From NCBI RefSeq assembly GCF_027622875.1, contig NZ_JAPZVP010000007.1, positions 186,001 to 250,000 on the forward strand: 64,000 nt of DNA, in the 5' to 3' direction. The DNA is from Glycomyces luteolus. Its GTDB lineage: Bacteria > Actinomycetota > Actinomycetes > Mycobacteriales > Micromonosporaceae. The position numbers and the translations under genes were made by a program. Position 1 is the stretch's first letter; each line of letters starts with the position of its first letter. Of the stretch, positions 33,535 to 42,919 are shown one piece after another. The notes below the pieces were generated by a model, which did no database searches, was not told the DNA's origin, and worked only from the letters and a program-made list of their open reading frames with translations.

Positions 33535-34319
33535 TACTGACCGGCGTCCCCGGTGTAGGGCTCGCCGATCCACTTCTCGTAGAGCTCCGCGTAGGTGCCG
33601 TCCTCGAAGGCCTGGTCGAGCATGGCGTTGACCTCGTCGAGCAGCTCCTTGTTGTCCTTCTGGACGGCGAAGCCGTAGTGCTCGGCGGTCTCGATGGGCT
33701 GCACGAGCGTGAAGTCGGTGCCGTCGCCGATCATGGCGCTCCAGGTGGCGAGGTCGGCGATCGAAGCGTCGACGCCGCCCGAGGAGAGCGAGGAGGCGAT
33801 GTCGCCCATGGTCTCGAAGGCGACGGGCTCGTAGCCGTACTCTTGGGCGTGCTCCTCGGCGTAGGTCTCGCCGGTGGTGCCGGACTGGACGGCGACCTGC
33901 AGGCCGGAGAGGTCCTCGAGGCCGGCGACGGACGAGCCGGCGGGGACGACGAGGGCCTGGTCGGCGCGGTAGTAGGCCTGGGACATGCCCATGGCCTCCT
34001 GGCGCTCCTCGGTGATGGTGAGGCCCGCGGCGGCGATGTCGCAGGTGCCGGCGTTCAGGGCCGAGCCCGAGCCGATGGAGTCGAAGTCGATCTCGACGAT
34101 CTCGACGGTCTGGTCGAGGCGCTCGGCGAGGAGCTGCATGAGGTCCATGTCGAAGCCGACGTACTCGCTGCCGTCCATGTACTCGAAGGGCTCGAACGGG
34201 ACGTTCGTGCAGACGGTCAGAGTGGAGTCGTCGCCGGAGTCGGACGTGCAGGCGACGGCGGCCAGCCCGGTCCCGATCAGGGCCAGGGCGGCAGCGGCGC
34301 GGCGGGCGTTGGTGTTCAC
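33534..34319 (-). CDS. Polar amino-acid ABC transporter, lipoprotein substrate-binding protein
   Basis: 261 residues. A lipoprotein signal with lipobox LAAVAC (Cys near residue 24) is followed by an SBP_bac_3 domain: [49 protein letters not shown], and [14 protein letters not shown] hinge segments. It delivers a polar amino acid, possibly glutamate or a basic one; the specificity cannot be read. I prefer the GTG at 34319 with AGGAG 7 nt upstream over the ATG at 34334, which has no ribosome-binding site. It is the first gene of a three-gene importer operon. Confidence 0.92.
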   Translation of the reverse strand: MNTNARRAAAALALIGTGLAAVACTSDSGDDSTLTVCTNVPFEPFEYMDGSEYVGFDMDLMQLLAERLDQTVEIVEIDFDSIGSGSALNAGTCDIAAAGLTITEERQEAMGMSQAYYRADQALVVPAGSSVAGLEDLSGLQVAVQSGTTGETYAEEHAQEYGYEPVAFETMGDIASSLSSGGVDASIADLATWSAMIGDGTDFTLVQPIETAEHYGFAVQKDNKELLDEVNAMLDQAFEDGTYAELYEKWIGEPYTGDAGQ

Positions 34320-34476
34320 CTGAGGGCTCCTCATAGTTCGCTGATTCGCTGATCATTCCGGTCGGACCCCCTCATCGTTGTTCCAGCTGGTGGAAAATGT
34401 GGCAGGTTTCGCACTAAACAGGCCGTCGAATCGGCGTTCTCACACGGTGTCGGGCGCCCGTGAGACAGTGGTGGAC

Positions 34477-35382
34477 ATGCTCATGCTCATCGACGCCGCC
34501 TCGCTGTGGTACCGCGCCTACTACGGGCTCCCCTCCTCGATCAAGGCCCCGGACGGGCGGCGCTCGGGGGCGGTGCGGGGCTTCTTCGACGGCCTGGCCG
34601 TGTTGGCGCGCAAGTACTCCCCCACCGGGATGGTGTGCTGCCTGGAGGGCAACTGGCGGCCCGGTTGGCGCCTCGACCTCATGCCGGCATACAAGGCCGC
34701 ACGGGCGCTGCCCGACGGCTCGGAGGACACCCCGGAGGGCCTCGACGACCAGGTCGCGGCCATCGAGGCGCTGCTCCCGGCCCTGGGCGTCGCAACGGCG
34801 ACGCACCCCGAGTTCGAGGCCGACGACGTGATCGCGACGCTGGCGGCGCGCACCGCCGAGCCGGTGGTCGTGGTGACCGGCGACCGGGACCTGTTCCAGC
34901 TCGTCGACGACGAACACAACCGGAAGGTCGTTTACCTCGCACGCGGGATATCTAAGGCGGAATTGTTCGACGGCGAGGCCGTCGCGACCAAGTTCGGCGT
35001 CGCCCCTGAGCACTACGTGGACTTCGCGGTCCTGCGCGGCGACCCGTCCGACGGGCTGCCCGGGGTCAAGGGCATCGGCGCGAAGACCGCGGTGACGCTG
35101 GTGAACACGTACGGCGGCATCGCGGGCCTGAAGGCCGCCGCGGCCGAGGACGGCTCGGACCTCCCTGAGCGCCAGCGCAAGGCGATCACCGAGGCCGCCG
35201 ACTACCTCGACCTGGCCGTGAAGACCTCGACCGCGGTCACCGATGTCGACGTCCCGCTGGTCGACGCGACCCTGCCGAAGGCACCGAAGGACCCTGAGCG
35301 GGTCGAAGCCCTCGCGGCCGAATGGGGCGTCGGCTCGGCGCTCAAGCGGTTCCACGAGGCCATCGCCCTCGAAACGGCCTGA
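34477..35382 (+). CDS. 5'-3' exonuclease (Pol I N-terminal-like)
   Basis: 301 residues. A stand-alone FEN/5'-3' exonuclease domain: LMLIDAASLWYRAYYGLP, RPGWRLDLMPAYKAAR, EFEADDVIATLA, VVTGDRDLFQLV (metal acids) and a helix-hairpin-helix DPSDGLPGVKGIGAKTAVTLV near residues 190-210. It probably trims 5' flaps, RNA primers or other branched DNA beside the Pol I domain itself. The frame is open further upstream, but the Met at 34477 begins the conserved strand. GACAGT lies 7 nt before it. It is divergent from the importer operon. Confidence 0.9.
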   Translation: MLMLIDAASLWYRAYYGLPSSIKAPDGRRSGAVRGFFDGLAVLARKYSPTGMVCCLEGNWRPGWRLDLMPAYKAARALPDGSEDTPEGLDDQVAAIEALLPALGVATATHPEFEADDVIATLAARTAEPVVVVTGDRDLFQLVDDEHNRKVVYLARGISKAELFDGEAVATKFGVAPEHYVDFAVLRGDPSDGLPGVKGIGAKTAVTLVNTYGGIAGLKAAAAEDGSDLPERQRKAITEAADYLDLAVKTSTAVTDVDVPLVDATLPKAPKDPERVEALAAEWGVGSALKRFHEAIALETA

Positions 35383-35445
35383 CTCACCGCACGTTCAGCG
35401 CGGCCGCCCGCCCCGCGGGCGGCCGAATGGGCCACGGGCCGGGTC

Positions 35446-38175
35446 TCAGACGTCGGCGACGACGCCGCGGCGGATCGCGTCCACCGCGTCGTAGGCGGCG
35501 TCGGCGAGCTGATTGGATGACTCGGTGCCGATATATCTTGCAGCAGTCCCCATTTGGTGCAGCAGGTCGGCCGTACGCCGCGCCCACCGCACGAAGTCGC
35601 CGCCGGGCATCGGCCAGGGGCCGTCAGCGGCGGCCAGCGCCTTCGACAGCTCCTCGCCGTTGGTCCACCGGTAGATCGGCCAGGCCAGTCCCATCTGCGG
35701 GCGCGAGATCAGCGACAGGCCCCGCGTGTTCTCCGCGCGCCGGATCGCCTCCCAGCGCCGCACCGTCTTCTGGACCGGCTCCGTGATCGGGCCGGGCACC
35801 GCCACGAAGAACTCGTCCTCCTCGAAGCGGGACTCGTAGATCACCGTCGACGCGATCGCCGCGAGAGCAGGCGCGTCCAGGCCCTCCCAGATGCCGTCGC
35901 GCAGGCATTGCGCCACCAGCAGGTCCGTCTCCACGAACAGGTTGCGCAGCAGCCGCCCGTCGCTGGTGACGGTCTCACCGTCGAGGTAGCCGAACTCGCT
36001 GAGGACCTCGCGCACGGCCGTGAACTGCCGCGCCAGGGAGTGCTCGCGGCGCTCGGAGCGGCGGCGCAGCAGCTCGCCCTCGCGCTTGAGCCGCGCCCAG
36101 CGGGAGGCGTGCACGGTGTGCTGCCCGGCGTCGGGGCAGAGGCGGCACGGGTGGGCCTTGACCTCTTCGCGCAGCCGCGCGATCTCGGGGGTCTCGGCGG
36201 CGCCGCCGCGGCGGGTCGGCCGCGAGCGGTCCCGGGTGGCCTCGCGCAGGCTCGAGGCGAGGTCGGAGCGGGCTTTGGGGTCGCGGCGCTCGAAGCGCTT
36301 GGGCATGCGGATGCGGGTGGCGACCTCGACGCCGCCGTCGAACGCCGAGCTCTCGAGCGTGCCGGTCCAGCCGTCGGCGGTGAGCACCGCCCAGCGCGGG
36401 TCGTGGTGGCGCGAGCCGCCGGTCGGGCGCAGGAACACGGCCCAGCCGGTGCGTTTGCCGCGGGAGATCCAGATGACGTCGCCGGCGCGGAGCTTCTCGA
36501 GGCTGGTGCGGGCCTCGTCGCGCAGGGCGCCCTTGCGGCGCTTCTGCGCGCCGCGTTCGGCCTGCGAGAGCTGCTGGGTGAGGTCGTAGTAGGCGAGGAA
36601 GTCGCCCAGGTGGCACTCGGCGCCTTCGGCCGCCTCGGCCGCGCGGCGGTTGAGCGTGCGGGCCTGCTCGGCGATGTGGACGGCCTCGGAGTCGGACTGG
36701 AACTGCGCGAAGGAGGAGGCCAGGACCTCTTGGGCGCGTTCGACTCCGGCGGCGCCGATGAGGTTGACGGCCATGTTGTAGGAGGGCGCGAAGCTGGAGT
36801 TGAGCGGATAGGTGCGCTTGGAGGCGAGCCCGGCGAGCTCCTTCGGGCGCACGTCCTCGGCCCAGACGGTGACGGCGTGGCCCTCGACGTCGATGCCGCG
36901 CCGCCCCGCGCGCCCTGTGAGCTGCGTGTACTGGCCGGGGGTGAGCATGACGTGGTCGGAGCCGTCGTACTTGATGAGCCGCTCCAGGACCACCGACCGC
37001 GCGGGCATGTTGATGCCCAGCGCGAGCGTCTCGGTGGCGAACACGGCCTTGAGCAGGCCGCGCTCGAAGAGCTTCTCGACGACCTCCTTGAACACCGGGA
37101 GGAGCCCGGCGTGGTGGGCGGCGATCCCGGCCGCGAGGCCCGCGAGCCACCGGTCGAAGCCGACGGCTTCGAGGTCGGCGGGGTCGATGTGGGCGACCGA
37201 GCCGGTCGCGTATTCGACGATCTCGTCGCGTTCGCGCCCGTCGGTGAGCCGCAGCCCGGCGCGGACGCATTCGTCCACGGCCGCATCGCATCCGGCGCGG
37301 GAGAAGATGAAGTAGATGGCCGGCAGCAGGGCGGCCTGGTCGAGACGCGAGATCACCCGGCCGCGGTCCACATAGGGGCGTCCGCCGCGGCGCCGCCCGC
37401 CGGTGCGGCCCTCGTTGCGCTCACGCGCCCGGGCGTCCTTTTTGAGCAGTTCCTTGGAGACGTAGTCGCCGTCGGGCTCGAACAGGTCGAGCAGCGCGCC
37501 GCCGATCATCATGTGCTGCCACAGCGGGACCGGCCGCGTCTCGGAGACGACGACCTCAGTGGAGCCGCGGACGCTCTTGAGCCAGTCGCCGAACTCCTCG
37601 GCGTTCGAGACCGTCGCCGAGAGGGAGACGACCCGGACCTCTTGCGGGAGTTCGATGATGATCTCCTCCCACACGGCTCCGCGGAAGCGGTCGGCGAGGT
37701 AGTGCACCTCGTCCATGACCACATAGCGCAGTCCATGCAGGGTGGAGGAGCCCGCGTAGATCATGTTGCGCAGGACCTCGGTCGTCATGACGACGATCGG
37801 GGCCTCGCCGTTGACGACGGTGTCGCCCGTCAGCAGGCCGACGTTCTCGGCGCCGTGCGCGGCGACGAGGTCGTTGAACTTCTGGTTCGACAGCGCCTTG
37901 ATGGGGGTGGTGTAGAAGCACTTCGCGCCCTCGGCCAGCGCCAGGTGCACGGCGAACTCGCCCACCACGGTCTTGCCGGCGCCCGTGGGCGCGCACACGA
38001 GCACGCCGTGGCCGCTCTCGAGGATGCGGCAGGCCTCGACTTGGAAGTCGTCGAGTTCGAACGGGTAGTCCCCTGCGAAGGCCGCCAGCTGAGGCCACTG
38101 CCGGCGCGCCTGCGCGGCGGCGTGGCGTTGGGCCGGGGAGCGGTCGTCGGCGTAGGGCACGTCGGCGGTAACCAT
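35446..38175 (-). CDS. helY: Ski2-like DExH helicase HelY
   Basis: 909 residues. Superfamily 2 motifs: FELDDFQVEACRIL, Walker A APTGAGKT (about residue 55), TTPIKALSNQKF, Walker B VVMDEVHYLAD (DEVH), SLSATVSNAEEFGDW, HHAGLLPVFKE, TETLALGINMP and QLTGRAGRRGID. A KOW-like/beta-barrel insertion and the Mtr4/Ski2 C-terminal helical domain follow, with PCRLCPDAGQH in the middle. HelY next to the tat and paf genes is the conserved actinobacterial order. It probably unwinds RNA during processing or decay. The ATG at 38175 has TAGTGT (38183-38188) 7 nt upstream, fitting a leaderless start. Confidence 0.95.
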   Translation of the reverse strand: MVTADVPYADDRSPAQRHAAAQARRQWPQLAAFAGDYPFELDDFQVEACRILESGHGVLVCAPTGAGKTVVGEFAVHLALAEGAKCFYTTPIKALSNQKFNDLVAAHGAENVGLLTGDTVVNGEAPIVVMTTEVLRNMIYAGSSTLHGLRYVVMDEVHYLADRFRGAVWEEIIIELPQEVRVVSLSATVSNAEEFGDWLKSVRGSTEVVVSETRPVPLWQHMMIGGALLDLFEPDGDYVSKELLKKDARARERNEGRTGGRRRGGRPYVDRGRVISRLDQAALLPAIYFIFSRAGCDAAVDECVRAGLRLTDGRERDEIVEYATGSVAHIDPADLEAVGFDRWLAGLAAGIAAHHAGLLPVFKEVVEKLFERGLLKAVFATETLALGINMPARSVVLERLIKYDGSDHVMLTPGQYTQLTGRAGRRGIDVEGHAVTVWAEDVRPKELAGLASKRTYPLNSSFAPSYNMAVNLIGAAGVERAQEVLASSFAQFQSDSEAVHIAEQARTLNRRAAEAAEGAECHLGDFLAYYDLTQQLSQAERGAQKRRKGALRDEARTSLEKLRAGDVIWISRGKRTGWAVFLRPTGGSRHHDPRWAVLTADGWTGTLESSAFDGGVEVATRIRMPKRFERRDPKARSDLASSLREATRDRSRPTRRGGAAETPEIARLREEVKAHPCRLCPDAGQHTVHASRWARLKREGELLRRRSERREHSLARQFTAVREVLSEFGYLDGETVTSDGRLLRNLFVETDLLVAQCLRDGIWEGLDAPALAAIASTVIYESRFEEDEFFVAVPGPITEPVQKTVRRWEAIRRAENTRGLSLISRPQMGLAWPIYRWTNGEELSKALAAADGPWPMPGGDFVRWARRTADLLHQMGTAARYIGTESSNQLADAAYDAVDAIRRGVVADV

Positions 38176-38238
38176 GGTCTCAACACTAGTCTGCCGCCCC
38201 GACAAGGGCACTCCGGTAACGCGGGTTCCGTACCCGGC

Positions 38239-38268
38239 TGTGACGACGCCTACACGGCCGGGTATCGT
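38239..38268 (+). promoter_or_regulatory. Promoter of the HAD hydrolase gene
   Basis: -35-like TGTGAC (38239-38244), 18 bp, -10 TATCGT (38263-38268), then 6 nt to the GTG start. The start codon would be the first or second transcribed base. Confidence 0.6.
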
Positions 38269-38274
38269 CCGTTT

Positions 38275-39012
38275 GTGCACCGGGATTCCTCACCAGGAGA
38301 TGACGATGCGGGACGCGGAGGGGTCGACGCGGTCCTGTTCGATTTCCACGGCACCTTGGCGCAGCTCGAACCGCTGACCCGCTCGGTATCGCTCGCGGCC
38401 GAGTCCTGCGGACGGCAGCTCCATCCGCTCGCGGTGACCGCTCTAGCGGACGCCATCGGCGCGCAGGGCTGGCCCGGCTCGGGCATGGAGCCGCGGGTGC
38501 GTCCCCACTTCGCCGACGCCTGGGCTGACCGCGACCTTGACGAAGAGGCCCACCGCGAGGCGTACTCCGAGCTCGCGGCGCAGGCGCACGGCGTGTTCGA
38601 GGGCCTGGCCGAGGCGCTCTACGACCGCATGGCCTCCCCTGAGGGCTGGGTCGCGTTCGCCGACACGATCGGCACGCTCGTCTCGCTGAAGGCCCAGGGG
38701 TACCCGATCGCGCTGGTTTCGAACATCGGTTTCGACGCGCGGCCGATCCTGCGCCGCTTGGGCATCGACCGGTTCATCGACGAGTGGGTGCTGTCCTACG
38801 AGGTCGGCTACTGCAAGCCGGACGAGAAGATCTTCTACGCCGCCTGCCACGCGCTCGACGTCGAGCCGAGCCGCGTGCTCATGGTGGGCGACACGATGGC
38901 CGACGCCGGGGCGTCGCGGGTCGGCGCCCGCTGCTACCTGGTGCCGCACGCCGAGGCGGGCCGGATCGTCGGCCTCGACGCGGTCCTGCGGCTGGTACGC
39001 GGCGGCTGCTAG
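38275..39012 (+). CDS. HAD-family hydrolase with DxH instead of DxD motif
   Basis: 245 residues. The haloacid dehalogenase fold is clear: motif I VLFDFHGTLA (nucleophile Asp near residue 23), motif II VSNIG, Lys in GYCKPDEKIF and motif IV VLMVGDTMADAGAS. Unusually the second motif-I Asp, the general acid/base of phosphatases, is His (DFHGT), which may change or abolish phosphatase chemistry. GTG start at 38275, leaderless by its promoter position. It stands alone on the plus strand between helY and tatC, with a strong terminator behind it. Confidence 0.85.
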   Translation: MHRDSSPGDDDAGRGGVDAVLFDFHGTLAQLEPLTRSVSLAAESCGRQLHPLAVTALADAIGAQGWPGSGMEPRVRPHFADAWADRDLDEEAHREAYSELAAQAHGVFEGLAEALYDRMASPEGWVAFADTIGTLVSLKAQGYPIALVSNIGFDARPILRRLGIDRFIDEWVLSYEVGYCKPDEKIFYAACHALDVEPSRVLMVGDTMADAGASRVGARCYLVPHAEAGRIVGLDAVLRLVRGGC

Positions 39013-39030
39013 AGCGCGCGAATGGACACT

Positions 39031-39066
39031 GGAAGGGCCCCACCGCTTTCACGGTGGGGCCCTTCC
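39031..39066. terminator. Terminator between the HAD gene and tatC
   Basis: A perfect 15-bp stem (GGAAGGGCCCCACCG and complement) with a 6-nt loop, 19 bp after the HAD stop. It is shared by the convergent tatC transcript; the trailing T-run is short (CCTTCCTC). Confidence 0.85.
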
Positions 39067-39095
39067 TCAATGCTCGACCTTCGTCCTCAGCGGAC

Positions 39096-40076
39096 TCAGG
39101 TGATGTCGTCGTAGCCTTCGACGCGGCGTCCGAAGCGGCCGCGCCGTTCGGGCTCGCCGGGGTAGTCATCGTCGTCGAGCCCGCCGGCCGCGATGTCCGC
39201 GGTGGCGGTCAAGTCGTCCGAGGGACCGATGTCGCTGGCCTCTTCGTCATCGAGGTTGTCGTCGTCGTAGACGATGCCCTTGCGCTTGTCGTTGAGATAG
39301 GCGACACCGCAGGCTCCCAGGTACAGGATGAGCATGCAGATCGCGAGCGCCGTCATGCCGAACGGGTCGGGCGTCGGTGTGAAGACCGCGGTGAAGATGA
39401 AGCTCACCAGGACCACGATCCGCCACCAGCCGAGCATCTGCTTGGCGTTGACCAGTCCGATCACGTTGAGCATCAACATGATCAGCGGGAACTCGAAGCC
39501 GATGCCGAAGACCATCATCACTGACAGGAAGAAGTTGAGGTAGTCCTCGAGATTCAGCAGGATGACGAAGTCCTGGCTCGCCAGCAGCATGATGAACTCC
39601 ATGCCGTGGGCGACCACGAAGTACGCCAGGACCGCGCCGGCCAGGAACAGCGGCGCGGCGATCGAGATGAACAGGTAGGCGTACTTGCGCTCGTTGCGGT
39701 GCAGGCCGGGCGCGATGAACGCCCACAGCTGGTAGAGCCAGACCGGAGCCGTGCCGACCAGCGCGATGTACAGCGAGATCTTCAGTGACAGGGCGATGTG
39801 CGAGATCGGCGAGTTCAGCACCGCCTGGCACTTGGCCCCGTCGCCGGTCTCCTGTCCCGTCGTTCCGAGCGAGGTGCAGTACGGGTCGGCCAGGAACTTG
39901 ATGACCGTCTCGGAGAAGTAGAAGGCGACCGCCGTGCCGACCAGGATCACGATGACCGCGACGAGCAGGCGCGAGCGGAGGTCCTGGATGTGCTCCATGA
40001 GCGTCATGGAGCCGTCGGCGGCGCGCTGGAACTTCGACTTTCGTCTGCCCTCGCGCCGCGGTGGTTCGTCAGCCAT
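39096..40076 (-). CDS. tatC: Sec-independent protein translocase TatC
   Basis: 326 residues. TatC is the receptor for twin-arginine signal peptides. The conserved N-terminal MEHIQDLRSRLL lies before TM1; six TM helices follow (about 38-57, 95-117, 137-163, 180-205, 217-235, 240-258), with ERKYAYLF and FGIGFEFPLIM (functional Glu). A periplasmic loop with PYCTSLG..GAKCQAVL has two Cys. The acidic C-terminal tail (about 265-326) is long and species-specific. It follows tatA by 22 bp. Confidence 0.95.
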   Translation of the reverse strand: MADEPPRREGRRKSKFQRAADGSMTLMEHIQDLRSRLLVAVIVILVGTAVAFYFSETVIKFLADPYCTSLGTTGQETGDGAKCQAVLNSPISHIALSLKISLYIALVGTAPVWLYQLWAFIAPGLHRNERKYAYLFISIAAPLFLAGAVLAYFVVAHGMEFIMLLASQDFVILLNLEDYLNFFLSVMMVFGIGFEFPLIMLMLNVIGLVNAKQMLGWWRIVVLVSFIFTAVFTPTPDPFGMTALAICMLILYLGACGVAYLNDKRKGIVYDDDNLDDEEASDIGPSDDLTATADIAAGGLDDDDYPGEPERRGRFGRRVEGYDDIT

Positions 40077-40098
40077 ATGCGTAACGACCGGATCCGGG

Positions 40099-40377
40099 CT
40101 AGCGGGTCTTCTTGTGGTCGACCGATTCGCCGTCGATCACGGACTCGTTGACCGGCGTCGGCGGGTCGAGCGGCTCACGCGTGTGCTTGGGCTCAGCGCG
40201 GGTGTCGCCGTCCTCGTCCGGGTTGGCCCCGTCCTTCTTCATGGCCTCAGTCTCCGACTTGAGGATCCGCATGGAGCGACCCAGACCACGCGCCATGTCG
40301 GGAAGCTTCCTGGAGCCGAACACCAGCAAGATGACAACGACGAGAATGATGATGTGCCAGGGCTTCAATGCACCCAT
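40099..40377 (-). CDS. tatA: Sec-independent protein translocase TatA
   Basis: 92 residues. One TM helix (WHIIILVVVILLVFG) is followed by the hinge and amphipathic helix SRKLPDMARGLGRSMRILKSE, then a charged tail. It oligomerises to form the twin-arginine translocation pore. The ATG at 40377 (MGALKPWH) has GGAGGG upstream; the longer open frame is not used. It lies upstream of tatC on the same strand, as in mycobacteria. Confidence 0.95.
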   Translation of the reverse strand: MGALKPWHIIILVVVILLVFGSRKLPDMARGLGRSMRILKSETEAMKKDGANPDEDGDTRAEPKHTREPLDPPTPVNESVIDGESVDHKKTR

Positions 40378-40605
40378 TGTTCGGTCCCTCCGGATATATG
40401 TCGGTGACGTTAACCATCGTATGCCGCTTGGAAGGCGGCTGCCACGGAGGCTGAGTCTCGGCTTGGTACCGGGTTCACCTGCGGTGGCGTGGCTACGACA
40501 TCGTCGAGCCGGACAAGCATGACCGACGTTTGACACTTCCGTCAACACTGGAGCCTTCGGGAACCCTGATCTTTATCAGAATGTGGCGGCGGTGACGGTG
40601 GTGCG

Positions 40606-40815
40606 TCACTTTTTGGGCAGTGCCGCGGCGGTCCGTTCGGCTTCGGCGAGCGTCGCATTCAGACGTTCCTGCAGGTCCTGTAGCTCGCCGGCGCGCTCTT
40701 GGACGCGTTCGAGGCCGAATCGGAGTTGTTTGAGGCCGTCGAGGAGGCGTGTGGCGGAGATTGCCAGGAGCACGAGTCCGGCGAGTGCCAGCACGACCGA
40801 TATCGCCCAGATCAT
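40606..40815 (-). CDS. Small single-pass membrane protein with coiled coil
   Basis: 69 residues. An N-terminal TM helix (about 3-20, WAISVVLALAGLVLLAIS) is followed by a predicted coiled coil rich in Leu, Glu, Gln and Arg (about 25-60). Family not recognised; small proteins of this design occur between pafC and tatA in other actinobacteria. It lies 64 bp downstream of pafC on the same strand and about 230 bp before tatA, so it may belong to the pafBC transcript. Confidence 0.6.
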   Translation of the reverse strand: MIWAISVVLALAGLVLLAISATRLLDGLKQLRFGLERVQERAGELQDLQERLNATLAEAERTAAALPKK

Positions 40816-40879
40816 CGGGTCAGTCTAGCGCCGGGCGCCGCTGGGGACGAGCGGGCCCGGGCGGGCGGGTCGGCGTGGC

Positions 40880-41812
40880 TCAGGCGGGCTGGTACCGGGC
40901 CAGCGCGGCGCCGGCGGTCTGGCGGACGGCGTCGCGCAGTTCGGCGGGGGCGAGGACCTCGGCGTCGCCGCCGAGGCCGAGGACGAAGCGGCGGGCCCAG
41001 TCGAGGTCGCGCACGCGCATGGTGACGCGGCGGCGGCCGTCGGGCTCGCCGACGATCTCGTCGCACGGGTAGGCGTCGGTGACGGTCTTGGCGCCGGGCC
41101 CCAGGAGCAGCTGGATGCGCGGCAGCTCGGAGGCGAGGAACGCGGTGGGCGCGGGCTGGTTGGTGAGGCGCAGCGGTTCCGAGGGCTCGTCGAGTTCGGA
41201 GCAGGCGTCGATCCGGTCGATGCGGAACTGGCGGATCTCCCCCGCGGTGCGGCACCAGGCGCGCAGGTAGGCGTGGCCGTCGGCGGCGACGACCTCGATG
41301 GGGTCGACGACGCGTTCGGAGGTGGTGTCGCGACTCGCCGAGTAGTAGGTGATGCGGGCGGCGTGACCGGAGGCGACGAGCGCCGCATAGCGTTCGGCCT
41401 GCGGGTCGGTGACGGTGTCGCGGACGGTGACGTCGGCGGGGATCTCGCCCGCGGCGGCGGCGAGCTTGTCGAGCGCGGAGGCGATGGCGGCGCGGTCGCC
41501 GACGCCGGGCGTGTCGGCGAGGACCCGCAGGGCGACCGAGAGCGCGAGGGCCTCGTGCGCGGCGAGTCGGACCGGGCGGTCCATGCCGGCGGCGAAGAGC
41601 ACGCGGACCTCGTCGGCGTCGAAGGCGATGTCGATCAGGTCGCCGGGGCCGTAACCGGGCAGGCCGCACATCCACAGCATGGTGAGGTCGGACTGGATCT
41701 GGTCGGCGTCGACGCCGAAGTCCGCGGCGAGCTCAGCGATCGGGACGCCTTCGGGGCGGGCGACGAGGTACGGGACGAGGTTGAGGAGGCGGGCGAGCCG
41801 GTTCTGGGTCAC
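40880..41812 (-). CDS. pafC: WYL-domain transcriptional regulator PafC
   Basis: 310 residues. An N-terminal winged helix-turn-helix (RLARLLNLVPYLVARPEGVPIAELAADFGV) is followed by a central WYL domain (ITYYSASRDTTSERVVDPIEVVAADGHAYLRAW) and a C-terminal WCX domain. With PafB it activates DNA-damage genes independently of LexA/RecA in mycobacteria. The GTG at 41812 overlaps the pafB stop (GTGA), so the two are translationally coupled. The name reflects linkage to pafA, not a role in pupylation. Confidence 0.93.
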   Translation of the reverse strand: MTQNRLARLLNLVPYLVARPEGVPIAELAADFGVDADQIQSDLTMLWMCGLPGYGPGDLIDIAFDADEVRVLFAAGMDRPVRLAAHEALALSVALRVLADTPGVGDRAAIASALDKLAAAAGEIPADVTVRDTVTDPQAERYAALVASGHAARITYYSASRDTTSERVVDPIEVVAADGHAYLRAWCRTAGEIRQFRIDRIDACSELDEPSEPLRLTNQPAPTAFLASELPRIQLLLGPGAKTVTDAYPCDEIVGEPDGRRRVTMRVRDLDWARRFVLGLGGDAEVLAPAELRDAVRQTAGAALARYQPA

Positions 41813-42789
41813 GGTGTCTCCTTGTCGTCGGCGAGGGCCTGCAGGCACGCGATGGTCTCCTTGACCAGTTCGGGCGGGTCGGTGACGAGGACGTCGGCGC
41901 CGAACGAGGCCAGCCAGGCGGCGGTCGCGGCGGTGTCGGTGTAGGAAAAGCAGGCCTGGTCGCCTTCGGGGGTGCGCGGGCCGATCTGGTCGGCGCGGCG
42001 GCGCACGCCCCAGGCGCGCTTGGGCCGGACGAGGACGGTGGCGCGGGACGGGAGCTGGCGGTCGTCGGCGGCGGAGGCGAACGCGAGGACGTCGACGCCC
42101 TCGGGGATCGTGAACGCGCCTTCGGGACCGGTGAGGCGCACCTTCCCGCTGATGCGCGAGAGCCGGAAGCAGCGCTGGGCTTCGCGGTCGAGGTCGTACC
42201 CGGCGACGTACCAGCGGCCGCGCCAGGCCGCGCAGCCCCACGGCTGGATCCGGCGCTGCTGGGCGGCGCCGTCGCGCGGGCCGAAGTAGTCGAAGACGAC
42301 GGTGCGCCGGGAGGCGACCGCTTCGAGGAACGGCGCGAGGGCCGCCTCGGCACCGGGCAGGGACTTGACCGGGGACGCGGCGGCGTGCGACTCGACGTCG
42401 ATGCCGGCGGCCCGGAGTTTGCGGAGCGCATCGGAGGACCCGGACTGGAGCTCGGGCTGCTGCCACAGGCGCGCGGCCGCGGCCACGGCGGCGGCTTCGG
42501 CGTCGGTGAACTCGATCTGCGGCAGCTCGAAGTCCGAGCGCGCGATCCGGTAGCCCGGCTCGCCGTCGCCGAGGTAGTCGATGCCCGACTGGAGCGGGAT
42601 GCCGATGCGGCGCAGCTCGGCCTTGTCGCGTTCGAACTTGCGCTGGAACGCGTCGTGGGCCTTCTTGTCGTCGTGGTTGTGCTCGTAGCCGGGGACGGTC
42701 CTGGCGATCCTGGTGGAGGTCTGGAAGCGCCGCGAGGACAGCAGGCAGAGCACCAGGTTCACCAGTCGTTCGGTGCGATCGTTGGACAC
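41809..42789 (-). CDS. pafB: WYL-domain transcriptional regulator PafB
   Basis: 326 residues, same architecture as PafC: an N-terminal helix-turn-helix (TERLVNLVLCLLSSRRFQTSTRIARTVPGY, DDKKAHDAFQRKFERDKAELRRIGI), then a WYL domain (VVFDYFGPRDGAAQQRRIQPWGCAAWRGRWYVAGYD) and WCX tail. PafB/PafC act as a heterodimer. The GTG at 42789 has TAGGCT (42796-42801) 6 nt upstream, so translation is probably leaderless. Confidence 0.93.
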   Translation of the reverse strand: MSNDRTERLVNLVLCLLSSRRFQTSTRIARTVPGYEHNHDDKKAHDAFQRKFERDKAELRRIGIPLQSGIDYLGDGEPGYRIARSDFELPQIEFTDAEAAAVAAAARLWQQPELQSGSSDALRKLRAAGIDVESHAAASPVKSLPGAEAALAPFLEAVASRRTVVFDYFGPRDGAAQQRRIQPWGCAAWRGRWYVAGYDLDREAQRCFRLSRISGKVRLTGPEGAFTIPEGVDVLAFASAADDRQLPSRATVLVRPKRAWGVRRRADQIGPRTPEGDQACFSYTDTAATAAWLASFGADVLVTDPPELVKETIACLQALADDKETP

Positions 42790-42919
42790 CCGCCCAGCCT
42801 ATGCCAGGCGGCGGAGCCGCTGCCAGCACGCCTGCCGGTGCGCGAGTCGCCGCACGGCGGCCGATCGGCGGGGCTCGGCGTGCTGCACCGGTGCCGTTCG
42901 CGCTTGATAATGTCCGGGC

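Noticed and set aside
34378-34476. N-terminal extension of the 5'-3' exonuclease
   Set aside because: The open frame runs upstream, but the extension is not part of the conserved domain and lies in the promoter region.
24011-35540. Shared 12-mer CGATATATCTTG at about 24011 and 35528
   Set aside because: The second copy lies inside the helY coding region near its 3' end and is probably coincidence, not a second PadR operator.
35554-39012. A 1152-codon plus-strand frame opposite helY
   Set aside because: Only its last 245 codons (the HAD protein from the GTG at 38275) are real; the rest is helY antisense.
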